A stretch of DNA of 50,815 bases, taken from positions 1-50,815 of the forward strand of contig PMUP01000049.1 of assembly GCA_003166865.1 (NCBI GenBank). The letters are read 5' to 3'. Of the stretch, positions 9,151 to 16,845 are shown piece after piece. A program made the position numbers and the translations under genes. Under the pieces are notes generated by a model. It had not been told where the DNA came from, ran no database searches, and worked only from the letters and a program-made list of their open reading frames with translations. The first letter of the stretch is position 1. Every line of letters starts with the position of its first letter. This DNA is from Bryobacterales bacterium (GTDB lineage Bacteria; Acidobacteriota; Terriglobia; Bryobacterales; Bryobacteraceae).

Positions 9151-9174
9151 CAGTATACCGAACCTGCTATACTG
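9151..9174. promoter_or_regulatory. Divergent -10 boxes forming an inverted repeat
   Basis: CAGTATA (9151-9157), ten bases, then TATACTG (9168-9174): a perfect 7-bp inverted repeat. Read on the plus strand, TATACT with an upstream TG (9165-9173) is an extended -10 for the his leader. Read on the minus strand, TATACT (9157-9152) serves the membrane/TPR gene. No good -35 was found for either, which extended -10 promoters can tolerate. The two promoters overlap, so the genes may compete for polymerase, or a dimeric regulator may bind the repeat. Confidence 0.65.
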
Positions 9175-9181
9175 TTTCTGC

Positions 9182-9238
9182 ATGCACTCCGCCCGTCACC
9201 ACCATCATCGGCACGTCTGGCGATCGGCGGCATTCTAA
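9182..9238 (+). CDS. hisL: His operon leader peptide
   Basis: An 18-codon frame, ATG 9182 to TAA 9236-9238, encoding MHSARHHHHRHVWRSAAF. Six of 18 residues are histidine, four of them consecutive (codons 6-9). It ends 65 bases before hisI, with a terminator hairpin between them. There is no Shine-Dalgarno sequence, but the -10 TATACT ends only eight bases before the ATG, so the transcript probably begins at or within two bases of the start codon and the peptide would be translated from a leaderless mRNA. Ribosome stalling at the His codons when charged tRNA-His is scarce is the expected sensor of attenuation, as in known his leaders. Confidence 0.88.
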   Translation: MHSARHHHHRHVWRSAAF

Positions 9239-9261
9239 CGAATTTCTGAAGTGAACCCGCC

Positions 9262-9289
9262 GCCCGCCGACAACTTGGCGGGCTTTTTT
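9262..9289 (+). terminator. Intrinsic terminator of the his leader
   Basis: A perfect 7-bp GC-only stem (9262-9268 with 9277-9283), an 8-base loop and six T at 9284-9289, ending 14 bases before the hisI ATG. The T-run is on the plus strand only, so it terminates plus-strand transcripts. No other plus-strand gene ends nearby (the last one stops at 5250), so it must act on the his leader transcript. Confidence 0.9.
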
Positions 9290-9303
9290 ATTGGTATGGA
9301 CAC

Positions 9304-9711
9304 ATGAATCTCGATTTCAGCAAACTCGATTTCACTAAACTCAACGGTCTGGTCACGGCCGTCATTCAAGATCACGCCACGGGCCGGGTCCTGATGGTCG
9401 GCTTTATGAACGAAGAGGCTTTCCACAAGACCGTCGAAACCGGTTACGCGACCTTCTTCAGCCGTTCGCGCAACAAGCTTTGGCTAAAAGGCGAATCGTC
9501 CGGCCACAAGCTGGTGGTGAAAAACATCTCGACCGATTGCGATCTGGACGCCCTGCTCATCCAGGTGGAGGCGCTAGGTCCCGGCGTGTGCCACGAAGGA
9601 TACCAGAGCTGCTTCTTTCGCAAACTCGAGGGCGGCGAATGGACGGAATCGGAGCCGCGGGCCTACGATCCGGCAGCGGTTTATCCGGGCAAACCAGGGA
9701 GCAAATCGTGA
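9304..9711 (+). CDS. hisI: Phosphoribosyl-AMP cyclohydrolase
   Basis: 135 residues, the size of a stand-alone HisI with no fused HisE domain. It opens the purine ring of PR-AMP, step 3 of histidine synthesis, in the cytoplasm. Visible family features are [33 protein letters not shown], the metal-binding DCDLDALL, and [15 protein letters not shown] with the two zinc-ligand cysteines. It is the first enzyme gene after the attenuator and its TGA overlaps the GTG start of hisG. The enzyme for the preceding step, HisE, is not in the window. Confidence 0.96.
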   Translation: MNLDFSKLDFTKLNGLVTAVIQDHATGRVLMVGFMNEEAFHKTVETGYATFFSRSRNKLWLKGESSGHKLVVKNISTDCDLDALLIQVEALGPGVCHEGYQSCFFRKLEGGEWTESEPRAYDPAAVYPGKPGSKS

Positions 9712-10577
9712 AACTCAAGCTCGGCATTCCCAAGGGCAGCCTGGAAAACGCGACCATCGATTTGTTCCGCCGCGCCGGCTTCAACATCACCACCAGCTCG
9801 CGATCCTATTTTCCCGCCATCGACGACCCGGAGATCGAATGTATGATGATCCGCGCTCAAGAAATGGCCCGCTACGTCGAAGATGGCGTGCTGGACGCCG
9901 GACTCACCGGCCGCGACTGGATTGAAGAAAGTGAAGCGAAGGTTCATGCGGTGGCCGACTTGATCTACGCCAAGCAGAGTTTCGGCAAAGTGCGCTGGGT
10001 GCTGGCCGTGCCGGAAACCTCCCCATTCCAAAGTGTGAAAGATCTCGAGGGCAAGATTATCGCGACGGAGCTGGTAGCCACCACGCGGCGCTATCTCGAG
10101 AAGAATGGCGTGACGGCCAAGGTGGAATTCAGTTGGGGCGCCACGGAAGTGAAACCACCTGTGTTGGCCGATGCCATCGTGGAGGTGACCGAGACCGGTT
10201 CCTCGCTGCGCGCCAACAAGCTGCGCATTGTCGAGACGGTGCTTGAATCCAACACGCAGCTCATCGCAAATATCGATTCCTGGAAAGATGCCGAGAAGCG
10301 CCGCAAACTCGAGGACATTCGCTTGCTGCTGGACGGCGCCATCAATGCGCTGGGCCGTGTGGGCTTGATGCTCAACGTGCGCAAAGAGTGCTTGCCCGCG
10401 ATTCTGGGCATTCTTCCGGCGCTGAAGAAACCGACCATCTCCAATCTCAGCGACGATGAGTGGGTGGCGGTTCACACGATTCTCGAAGAGATCACCGTGC
10501 GCAATATCATTCCGCGGCTGAAGGAAGCCGGGGGGCAGGGAATCGTCGAGTATCCATTGAACAAGATCGTGATGTAA
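9708..10577 (+). CDS. hisG: ATP phosphoribosyltransferase, long form
   Basis: 289 residues from GTG 9708, which overlaps the hisI stop (GTGA) and has GGGAG about six bases upstream. It makes phosphoribosyl-ATP from ATP and PRPP, the first and feedback-controlled step. Family features are [16 protein letters not shown] at the N-terminus, [13 protein letters not shown] and [20 protein letters not shown]. The C-terminal part of about 75 residues ([18 protein letters not shown] to the end) is the regulatory domain of the long, HisZ-independent form, so histidine inhibition is expected. Longer open frames upstream read through hisI and are not real. Confidence 0.96.
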   Translation: MKLKLGIPKGSLENATIDLFRRAGFNITTSSRSYFPAIDDPEIECMMIRAQEMARYVEDGVLDAGLTGRDWIEESEAKVHAVADLIYAKQSFGKVRWVLAVPETSPFQSVKDLEGKIIATELVATTRRYLEKNGVTAKVEFSWGATEVKPPVLADAIVEVTETGSSLRANKLRIVETVLESNTQLIANIDSWKDAEKRRKLEDIRLLLDGAINALGRVGLMLNVRKECLPAILGILPALKKPTISNLSDDEWVAVHTILEEITVRNIIPRLKEAGGQGIVEYPLNKIVM

Positions 10578-10579
10578 GC

Positions 10580-11827
10580 ATGCTTCGAATCTTTCCATTG
10601 GCCGAAGCTCAGAGCTTCATCACGCGCAAAACGATCCGGCTAGCCGCGGCCGAACAAGTGGTCGCGCCGATTTTGGAAGCTGTGCGCAATCGCGGCGATG
10701 AGGCCGTTCTCGAATACGCGCGCAAGTTCGACAGGCTGGAGGGCGACAGCTTGACGGTGTCCACGGCGAAGTCGCGCGTGTCGCCCGAGTTTCGATCCGC
10801 GCTCGAGACCGCGACCAAGAACATCCGCGAATATGCGGAGCTGCAGCTTCCCCGCGAAACTTGGGTCGAATTCCCGGATGGCCGCCGTTTGGGATACATC
10901 GTCCGCCCGCTCGAATCGATGGGCGCGTATATTCCGGCGGGACGTTATCCGCTGCCGTCCACGCTGTTGATGACGGTGATTCCCGCGCAGGTCGCCGGAG
11001 TGGGGACCATTTGCGTTACGTCGCCGCATCCCAGCGCCGAGATTCTCGCGGCAGCGCAGTTTCTCGGGGTCGACAACATCTTCCGGATTGGCGGCGCGCA
11101 GGCCATCGCCGCGCTCGCCTTCGGCACCGCGACCATTCCCAAAGTAGATCGTATCGTTGGTCCGGGCAACATTTACGTCGCCGCCGCGAAGAAGTTGCTC
11201 GCCGGCGAAGTGGGAATCGATTTTGTCGCCGGACCCACGGAGATAGTCATCATCGCCGATGACGCCGATCCGCGCTACATCGCGGCCGACATGCTCGCGC
11301 AGGCCGAGCACGATGTGGAAGCCTCCGCGATTCTCCTGACCACTTCGCGAACCTTAGCCGAACGCGTGGCTCTCGAAGTATCGCGACAACTTGGATTACT
11401 GCCAACTGCCGCGGTGGCTTGCGAGGCGATTCGCGACAACAGCGCCGTGATCTTGTGCCCGTCCCTGGACGCCGCCGTGGAAGCATCCAATCGGCTGGCG
11501 CCCGAGCACATGTCGATTTATGACGAGAGCCTGCTGCCGAAGATTCGGCACGCAGGTAGCGTTTTCATTGGTCCGAACAGTCCCGAAGCGGCGGGCGATT
11601 ACGCCACCGGTCCCAATCATGTGCTTCCCACTTCCGGCGCGGCGCGAATTCGGGGCGGTCTTTCTTCCGCCGATTTCGTGAAGCTGATTTCGGTGCAAGA
11701 GCTGACCTCGAGCGGTCTGCGGCAACTCGCGCCGGCAATTACGACCCTGGCTCGCGCCGAGGGCTTAGAAGGGCATGCCCGATCCGTAGAGGTACGTCTA
11801 GGTGCTGAGGTGCGTCTTGGCAAATAG
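10580..11827 (+). CDS. hisD: Histidinol dehydrogenase
   Basis: 415 residues from ATG 10580, two bases after the hisG stop. A zinc enzyme that oxidises L-histidinol to L-histidine in two NAD-dependent steps. It shows AYIPAGRYPLPSTLLMT, the signature IVGPGNIYVAAAKKLL, DFVAGPTEIVIIADD, AEHDVEASA with the zinc-ligand His, and LAPEHMSIYDE with the catalytic Glu-His pair. The last residues contain a short duplication (EVRLGAEVRLGK) from a 17-base direct repeat at about 11789-11820. It overlaps the start of hisC. Confidence 0.96.
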   Translation: MLRIFPLAEAQSFITRKTIRLAAAEQVVAPILEAVRNRGDEAVLEYARKFDRLEGDSLTVSTAKSRVSPEFRSALETATKNIREYAELQLPRETWVEFPDGRRLGYIVRPLESMGAYIPAGRYPLPSTLLMTVIPAQVAGVGTICVTSPHPSAEILAAAQFLGVDNIFRIGGAQAIAALAFGTATIPKVDRIVGPGNIYVAAAKKLLAGEVGIDFVAGPTEIVIIADDADPRYIAADMLAQAEHDVEASAILLTTSRTLAERVALEVSRQLGLLPTAAVACEAIRDNSAVILCPSLDAAVEASNRLAPEHMSIYDESLLPKIRHAGSVFIGPNSPEAAGDYATGPNHVLPTSGAARIRGGLSSADFVKLISVQELTSSGLRQLAPAITTLARAEGLEGHARSVEVRLGAEVRLGK

Positions 11828-12896
11828 GAAACTCGACCTGCCTCCCGGTGTGCTGCAGCCGCGCGAGGCGGTGCTCAGAATGGCGCCGTATTCGCCGCCC
11901 ACCGGCGGCCGTGCCGGCAAGCTGCGCTTGGATTTCAACGAAAACACCGTCGGCGCGTCCCCGAACGTGATCGAATATCTTCGCGAGCATTTGAGCGCGG
12001 ATGGACTCGCCGTTTATCCCGAGTACGGCGAGATCAAGCAGGAACTGGCTGGCTTTTTCGCTGTCGAGCCGGACGATTTCATCCTCACCAACGGAACGGA
12101 CGAGGCGATCCAGGTGCTCGTCAACACTTATATTGATGACGGCGGCGAGGTGCTTCTGTTGCGGCCATCTTACGCCATGTACCGTTTCTACGCCGAAGTC
12201 GCTGGCGCGAGTATCCGCGAAATTCCGTACCGGGCGCAAAAGCTGGCCTTTCCGCTCGAAGAATTGTTGGATGCGATCCGGCCGTCCACGCGCGCGATCC
12301 TGATTGCGAATCCGAACAATCCCACCGGCACTGGAACATCGCGCGCGGGCATCGAGCGGATTCTCGAAAAAGCCACCAACGCCGCCGTTTTGATCGATGA
12401 AGCATATTACGAATTCTCGGGCATCAGCGCGCTGCCTTTGCTCAACGATTATCCGAATCTGTTTGTGAGCCGTACCTTTTCGAAAGTCTACGGAATGGCG
12501 GCCATGCGGCTGGGCTGCCTGTTCTCGCAGTCAGGCAATGTCGAGTTTCTTCACAAGGCGCAATCGCCGTACAGCGTGAACACAGTCGCGACGCTGGCGG
12601 CTCACGCTGCCATTCAAGACAGGGCGTATATCGAAAAGTACGTTACCGAAGTTCTGGCCGCGCGAGAGCTGCTCTATGTTGGCCTCGAAAAGCTCGGCAT
12701 CCCGTACTACGAAAGCAACGCAAACTTCGTGCTGTTCGAAGCCGGCAAGCGCGCCATCCCTGTGCGCGACGAGCTGCGCCGCCGCGGTGTGCTGGTCCGC
12801 GATCGGAGCTACGAGATCGCCGGCTGTGTCCGCGTCACGGTCGGCACGCGCGATCAGATCCGGCGGTTCCTCGGAGAATTGGAGCAACTCTGGTGA
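11802..12896 (+). CDS. hisC: Histidinol-phosphate aminotransferase
   Basis: Up to 364 residues. It converts imidazole-acetol phosphate and glutamate to histidinol phosphate, using PLP. Features are RLDFNENTVGASP near the N-terminus, NGTDEAIQVLV, ILIANPNNPTGT, VLIDEAYYEF and the PLP-lysine motif SRTFSKVYGMAAMRLG. Start is uncertain: GTG 11802 (AGAGG nine bases upstream) or TTG 11817 (GAGG six bases upstream), both overlapping hisD. ATG 11880 would remove residues that look family-like. The small HAD gene follows after 13 bases. Confidence 0.93.
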   Translation: MLRCVLANRKLDLPPGVLQPREAVLRMAPYSPPTGGRAGKLRLDFNENTVGASPNVIEYLREHLSADGLAVYPEYGEIKQELAGFFAVEPDDFILTNGTDEAIQVLVNTYIDDGGEVLLLRPSYAMYRFYAEVAGASIREIPYRAQKLAFPLEELLDAIRPSTRAILIANPNNPTGTGTSRAGIERILEKATNAAVLIDEAYYEFSGISALPLLNDYPNLFVSRTFSKVYGMAAMRLGCLFSQSGNVEFLHKAQSPYSVNTVATLAAHAAIQDRAYIEKYVTEVLAARELLYVGLEKLGIPYYESNANFVLFEAGKRAIPVRDELRRRGVLVRDRSYEIAGCVRVTVGTRDQIRRFLGELEQLW

Positions 12897-12909
12897 TCGA
12901 GGCCTGTCT

Positions 12910-13569
12910 ATGAGTAGCGCGTCGCAAATGCTGGTGTTCGATATGGACGGCGTCCTGGTGGAGGTCAGCGAATCGTATCGTGAAACGCTCGTGCTCACCG
13001 TGAAACATTTCACAGGCGAAACGATTACGCGCGATTCAATTCAAGAGTACAAAAACCAGGGCGGCTGGAATAATGACTGGTCGTTGTCGCAAAGGATTTG
13101 CCGCGACTTCGGTGTCGAGATTCCGTACGCTACCATCGTGGAGTACTTCAATTACTTGTTTCTCGATCAAGGGATGATCCATCGCGAACGCTGGATACCG
13201 CGCGATGGGCTGCTGGATCGCTTGGCCGAGAAATTCGAATTTGCCATCTTCACCGGCCGCACCACCGAAGAAGCTGAGATCACGCTGAAACGCGAGGGCT
13301 TGCGCGACCGCTTCCTGCTGGTTACGGCCAACGATGTTGAGCACGAGAAGCCTGCGCCCGACGGCCTGCTGAAGATCGCCGCGCTGCATCCGTCAAAGAA
13401 GCTGCTTTATATCGGCGACACCGTCGACGACGCGCGCTGCGCCAAGGCCGCATACGTCCCCTTCATTGGCGTCGCCGCACGCCGCAGCCCGCGCCGCGAT
13501 GAACTGGTCGAGCTGCTGCAATCGGAAGGCGCTATCCAAGTGGTCGAGGACATTAATGAGATTGGCTAG
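12910..13569 (+). CDS. HAD phosphatase, candidate histidinol-phosphate phosphatase
   Basis: 219 residues, inside the his operon between hisC and hisB. All HAD motifs are present: FDMDGVL (nucleophile and acid Asp) near residue 9, TGRT (motif II), EKPAP (motif III Lys) and GDTVDD (motif IV). The N-terminal cap region with [17 protein letters not shown] and GGWNNDW resembles the subfamily IA 'hyp1' group, which I recall being associated with his genes in other bacteria. The operon has every late-step enzyme except histidinol-phosphatase, so this gene is the natural candidate; the role is inferred. It overlaps hisB by 14 bases, which suggests translational coupling. Confidence 0.85.
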   Translation: MSSASQMLVFDMDGVLVEVSESYRETLVLTVKHFTGETITRDSIQEYKNQGGWNNDWSLSQRICRDFGVEIPYATIVEYFNYLFLDQGMIHRERWIPRDGLLDRLAEKFEFAIFTGRTTEEAEITLKREGLRDRFLLVTANDVEHEKPAPDGLLKIAALHPSKKLLYIGDTVDDARCAKAAYVPFIGVAARRSPRRDELVELLQSEGAIQVVEDINEIG

Positions 13570-14143
13570 CGTCCAGAGACATACCAAGGAGACGCAGATC
13601 AAGGGCTCTCTTAAGATCGAGGGCCGCGGTCGCTATGAAATCTCCACAGGCATTCGTTTCTTCGATCACATGCTGGAGCTTTTTGCCAAGCACGGTGGTT
13701 TCGATCTGAAAGTGAAGGCGACGGGCGATCTGGAAGTCGACCAGCATCACACGGTGGAGGACGTCGGCATCGTGCTTGGCCAACTGGTTTCCAAGGCCCT
13801 CGGCGACCGCAAGGGCATCAATCGCGCGGGCTATTTCGTGATGCCGATGGACGAGACGCTGGCGGTGGTCGCGCTCGATCTCGGCGGCCGTCCGGCGCTG
13901 GTCTACGACGACAAGGTGAAGGTTCGCCTGGTGGGTGATCTGCAGAGCGAGTTGGTGGAAGACTTCTTCGGCGGCTTTGTCAATCACGCAGGCGCGAATC
14001 TGCACGCCAAAGTTCTGTACGGCCGTTCGAATCATCACAAGATCGAAGCCATCTTCAAATGCTTCGCGCGCGCGCTGCGTTACGCGTGTTCCAAGGACGT
14101 CCGCCTGAAGGAGCAATTGCCATCCACCAAAGGGTTGCTATGA
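13556..14143 (+). CDS. hisB: Imidazoleglycerol-phosphate dehydratase
   Basis: 195 residues, the single-function form without a fused phosphatase. It dehydrates imidazoleglycerol phosphate, in a manganese-dependent reaction. It shows [35 protein letters not shown] and [27 protein letters not shown]-type metal-binding His clusters. The start ATG 13556 lies within the end of the HAD gene. The stop overlaps the hisH start (ATGA at 14140). Confidence 0.95.
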   Translation: MRLASVQRHTKETQIKGSLKIEGRGRYEISTGIRFFDHMLELFAKHGGFDLKVKATGDLEVDQHHTVEDVGIVLGQLVSKALGDRKGINRAGYFVMPMDETLAVVALDLGGRPALVYDDKVKVRLVGDLQSELVEDFFGGFVNHAGANLHAKVLYGRSNHHKIEAIFKCFARALRYACSKDVRLKEQLPSTKGLL

Positions 14144-14745
14144 TCACGATTCTCGATTATGGTGCGGGTAATCTGCGCTCGGTGCAAAACACGCTCTCTG
14201 AGATCGGTGCCGAGTACGAACTGGTGCGTGACGCGGCCGAGTTGAGCCGGGCGAGCAAGATCGTCTTGCCGGGTGTCGGCCATTTCGGCCAAATGATGCG
14301 AGCTCTTGATGAAATGCAGGTTCGCTCGGCCCTGCTGGAACGCATTCGCGTGGGCGTTCCGTTCCTCGGTATTTGTCTGGGATTGCAAGCGTTGTTCGAA
14401 TCGAGCGAAGAAGCGCCCCGGGAACGCGGCCTCGGGATGTTTCAAGGTGAGATCCGCCGCTTCCCGGCCAGCGCACGGGTGCCGCACATGGGCTGGAACG
14501 AGATTGAGCCGGGCGCTGACGCACGCAAGAGCTCGAAGCTTTTGGCGAACCTCGCGCCGCATCCGTACCTCTACTTCGCGCACAGCTATTACGCGCCGGT
14601 GACCGATGCCACGGCCGCGACTTGCCAATACAACGTCCCGTACACGGCGGTACTTGAAACAAAGAACATCTTCGGCGTGCAGTTTCATCCGGAGAAATCC
14701 GGGCCGATTGGCTTGAAGATTGTCCAGAACTTCGTGGAGCTCTAG
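14140..14745 (+). CDS. hisH: Imidazole glycerol phosphate synthase, glutaminase subunit
   Basis: 201 residues. A class I amidotransferase that supplies ammonia from glutamine to HisF. The triad is visible as Cys79 in FLGICLGLQ, and His183 and Glu185 in QFHPEKSG. The N-terminus is the usual [14 protein letters not shown] with [11 protein letters not shown] (oxyanion strand). It overlaps hisB by four bases and lies two bases before hisF, so HisH and HisF should be made in equal amounts. Confidence 0.96.
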   Translation: MITILDYGAGNLRSVQNTLSEIGAEYELVRDAAELSRASKIVLPGVGHFGQMMRALDEMQVRSALLERIRVGVPFLGICLGLQALFESSEEAPRERGLGMFQGEIRRFPASARVPHMGWNEIEPGADARKSSKLLANLAPHPYLYFAHSYYAPVTDATAATCQYNVPYTAVLETKNIFGVQFHPEKSGPIGLKIVQNFVEL

Positions 14746-14747
14746 CA

Positions 14748-15527
14748 GTGCTCGCGAAGAGAATCATCCCCTGTCTGGATGTCACCGGCGGCCGCGTGGT
14801 CAAGGGTGTGAACTTTGTCGGACTGCGCGACGCTGGCGACCCGGTGGAACTCGCCGCGCGCTACAACGGGCAGGGCGCCGACGAACTGGTGTTTCTCGAC
14901 ATCACCGCTTCGAGCGACGCCCGCGACATCCTGGCCGACGTTGTCGCACGCACCGCGCGGAAGGTGTTTATCCCGCTCACGGTCGGCGGCGGCATTCGAT
15001 CCGTCGCCGATGCACGCAAGATCCTGATGTCGGGCGCCGACAAGGTCAGCGTGAACACCGCTGCGGTCCGGCGTCCCAAGCTGATCACCGAGCTGAGCGA
15101 GGAGTTCGGAGCGCAAGCCGTGGTGCTCGCAATCGACGCCCGCCGGAATGCCGCGCAGCGCAATACAGGTGGCAACTGGAATGTTTTTACCCGCGGTGGG
15201 CGCGACGACGAAGGGATGGACGCGGTGGCATGGGCGCTGGAAGGTGAACTGCTGGGCGCGGGCGAAATCCTGCTCACCTCCATGGATACCGATGGTGTGC
15301 GGACCGGCTTCGATTGCGAGCTCACGCACGCCGTCTCGCAAACCACTCACATTCCAGTGATCGCTTCCGGCGGAGCGGGGAAGCCCGAGGATTTCGAGCG
15401 CGTCCTCACCGAAGGCTGCGCCGACGCCGCACTCGCGGCTTCCATCTTTCATTACGGCAGTTATACGGTGAAGGACTTGAAGGACTACTTGCACGCGCAC
15501 AACGTGCCTGTGAGGCCCATGCCGTGA
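14748..15527 (+). CDS. hisF: Imidazole glycerol phosphate synthase, cyclase subunit
   Basis: 259 residues from GTG 14748. A TIM barrel that forms imidazoleglycerol phosphate and AICAR from PRFAR with ammonia from HisH. Visible are [18 protein letters not shown] with catalytic Asp11, [21 protein letters not shown] (phosphate site), AIDARRN with the second catalytic Asp, [18 protein letters not shown] and [12 protein letters not shown]. It overlaps hisA by four bases (GTGA). Confidence 0.96.
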   Translation: MLAKRIIPCLDVTGGRVVKGVNFVGLRDAGDPVELAARYNGQGADELVFLDITASSDARDILADVVARTARKVFIPLTVGGGIRSVADARKILMSGADKVSVNTAAVRRPKLITELSEEFGAQAVVLAIDARRNAAQRNTGGNWNVFTRGGRDDEGMDAVAWALEGELLGAGEILLTSMDTDGVRTGFDCELTHAVSQTTHIPVIASGGAGKPEDFERVLTEGCADAALAASIFHYGSYTVKDLKDYLHAHNVPVRPMP

Positions 15528-16207
15528 TTATTCCCTGCATCGATCTCATGGATGGCAAGGTAGTGCAACTGATCCAAGGCCGCGAGAAGGCGCTCGAAGG
15601 CGGCTCGCCGCTCGAGATGCTGGAGAAATTCCGCGCGTTCCCGCAGATTCAAGTGATCGATCTCGATGCGGCCATGGACAAAGGTTCCAATGACGCTTTG
15701 GTCGAGTTGGTGGCTTCGCGCGCGGTAGCACGTGTGGGCGGCGGCGTTCGATCGGCGGAGCGAGCGCGAGCGCTGATCCAACAAGGGGCCTTCCGTGTGA
15801 TTGTGGGAACGGCCGCCTTCGATCGGGAGAAGCTTGCGGAGATCGCGGATGCCGTGGGGCCGGACCGGCTGGTGATCGCGCTCGATTCCAGGGCCGGCAA
15901 AGTGGTCACCCACGGCTGGACGGAGGCGACGAACATCACCGCGGAGGAAGTGATTCGCCATCTCGAACCCTACTGCTCCGGTTTCCTCTGCACCTATGTG
16001 GATAAGGAAGGCATGCTCGAAGGCACCGATCTGGGCTGGTTCCGGCGTCTCCGCGCGGCCACCCGGCACGAACTCACGGCCGCCGGCGGGATAGCCACCA
16101 TCGACGAAATTCAGGAGCTGCACAAGCTCGGCATCCACGCGGCGCTGGGCATGGCGATCTATACGGGCCGGTTGAATCTGGAAGCGCTAGCGCGACTCAA
16201 CGCGTAA
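15524..16207 (+). CDS. hisA: ProFAR isomerase
   Basis: 227 residues from GTG 15524. A TIM-barrel paralogue of HisF that isomerises ProFAR to PRFAR. It shows [18 protein letters not shown] with catalytic Asp7, [24 protein letters not shown] with the second Asp, and [11 protein letters not shown]. It is the last gene of the operon and its 3' end overlaps the convergent HAD gene by 21 bases. No terminator hairpin was seen there. Confidence 0.95.
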   Translation: MIIPCIDLMDGKVVQLIQGREKALEGGSPLEMLEKFRAFPQIQVIDLDAAMDKGSNDALVELVASRAVARVGGGVRSAERARALIQQGAFRVIVGTAAFDREKLAEIADAVGPDRLVIALDSRAGKVVTHGWTEATNITAEEVIRHLEPYCSGFLCTYVDKEGMLEGTDLGWFRRLRAATRHELTAAGGIATIDEIQELHKLGIHAALGMAIYTGRLNLEALARLNA

Positions 16208-16828
16208 TTCCCCCGGATGCTCCGCCCAATAGTCGGGCTCCCAGCGCGCCATTTCTTCGCGGCGCCCGTAGCCCCACAACACCGCGCAGGTCTTGACGCC
16301 CGCTCGGCGGCCGGCCTCCATGTCGGTTGGAGAATCGCCCACGAACAGGCAATCCTCCGGCTTCACGCCAAAAATCTTGAGCGACGCCAGGATCACGTCA
16401 GGCTCCGGTTTGGCGGGGAATCCGTCGGTTCCCTGGACGTGGTCGAAGTAGGGAAGCAGCCCAAACATTTCGAGCACCGCGCGTGTGGTGGGCGTTCCTT
16501 TGGTGGTCGCGGTGGATTTCCGGCCGGGCAGCGCCGCCAATGCTTCCGAGATGCCGGGAAAGGCGCGGGTGGAGGAGTGGCTTCGCGCGAGATACCGCGT
16601 GCGATAATCCGCGATCATCTCATCCATCTGTGCGCGCGGCCGCTCTGGAAAGAGATCCTGGAACAGATCGTAGAGATGGCGTCCGATGTACCGCCGCAGG
16701 AACTCGTCGGTAACGTTGCACTGTGGAGTGCTTGCGAGAACGCCTTGGATGGCGCCGCAAATGTCGACCGCGGAGTCCACGAGTGTCCCGTCTACGTCGA
16801 ACAGGTAGACGGGAAATTGAGGAATCAC
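16187..16828 (-). CDS. HAD phosphatase, phosphoglycolate phosphatase-like
   Basis: 213 residues. It shows YLFDVDGTLVDSAVD (motif I), a helical cap, TTKGTPTT (motif II region), PAKPEPD (motif III Lys) and FVGDSPTDMEAGRRAG (motif IV), the pattern of Gph/PGP-type enzymes that hydrolyse small phosphate esters. It lies just downstream of ftsH on the same strand (18 bases) and converges on hisA. Substrate is unknown. Despite its position it is on the other strand from the his operon and is not needed to explain the pathway. Confidence 0.85.
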   Translation of the reverse strand: MIPQFPVYLFDVDGTLVDSAVDICGAIQGVLASTPQCNVTDEFLRRYIGRHLYDLFQDLFPERPRAQMDEMIADYRTRYLARSHSSTRAFPGISEALAALPGRKSTATTKGTPTTRAVLEMFGLLPYFDHVQGTDGFPAKPEPDVILASLKIFGVKPEDCLFVGDSPTDMEAGRRAGVKTCAVLWGYGRREEMARWEPDYWAEHPGELRVESR

Positions 16829-16845
16829 TCGGGCATCAAGCAGGT

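Larger units (their letters stand above)
9182..9290 (+). promoter_or_regulatory. His operon transcription attenuator
   Basis: The RNA can fold in two exclusive ways. Antiterminator: TCGGCGG (9224-9230) pairs perfectly with CCGCCGA (9264-9270). Terminator: GCCCGCC (9262-9268) pairs with GGCGGGC (9277-9283), followed by six T. The 5' arm of the antiterminator lies in leader codons 15-17. A ribosome stalled at His codons 6-9 would leave this arm free, so the antiterminator forms and the operon is read. A ribosome reaching the stop codon would cover it, so the terminator forms. A weaker 5-bp protector pairing, CCGCC (9189-9193) with GGCGG (9226-9230), is also possible. This is the classic logic, inferred from base complementarity. 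Confidence 0.85.
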
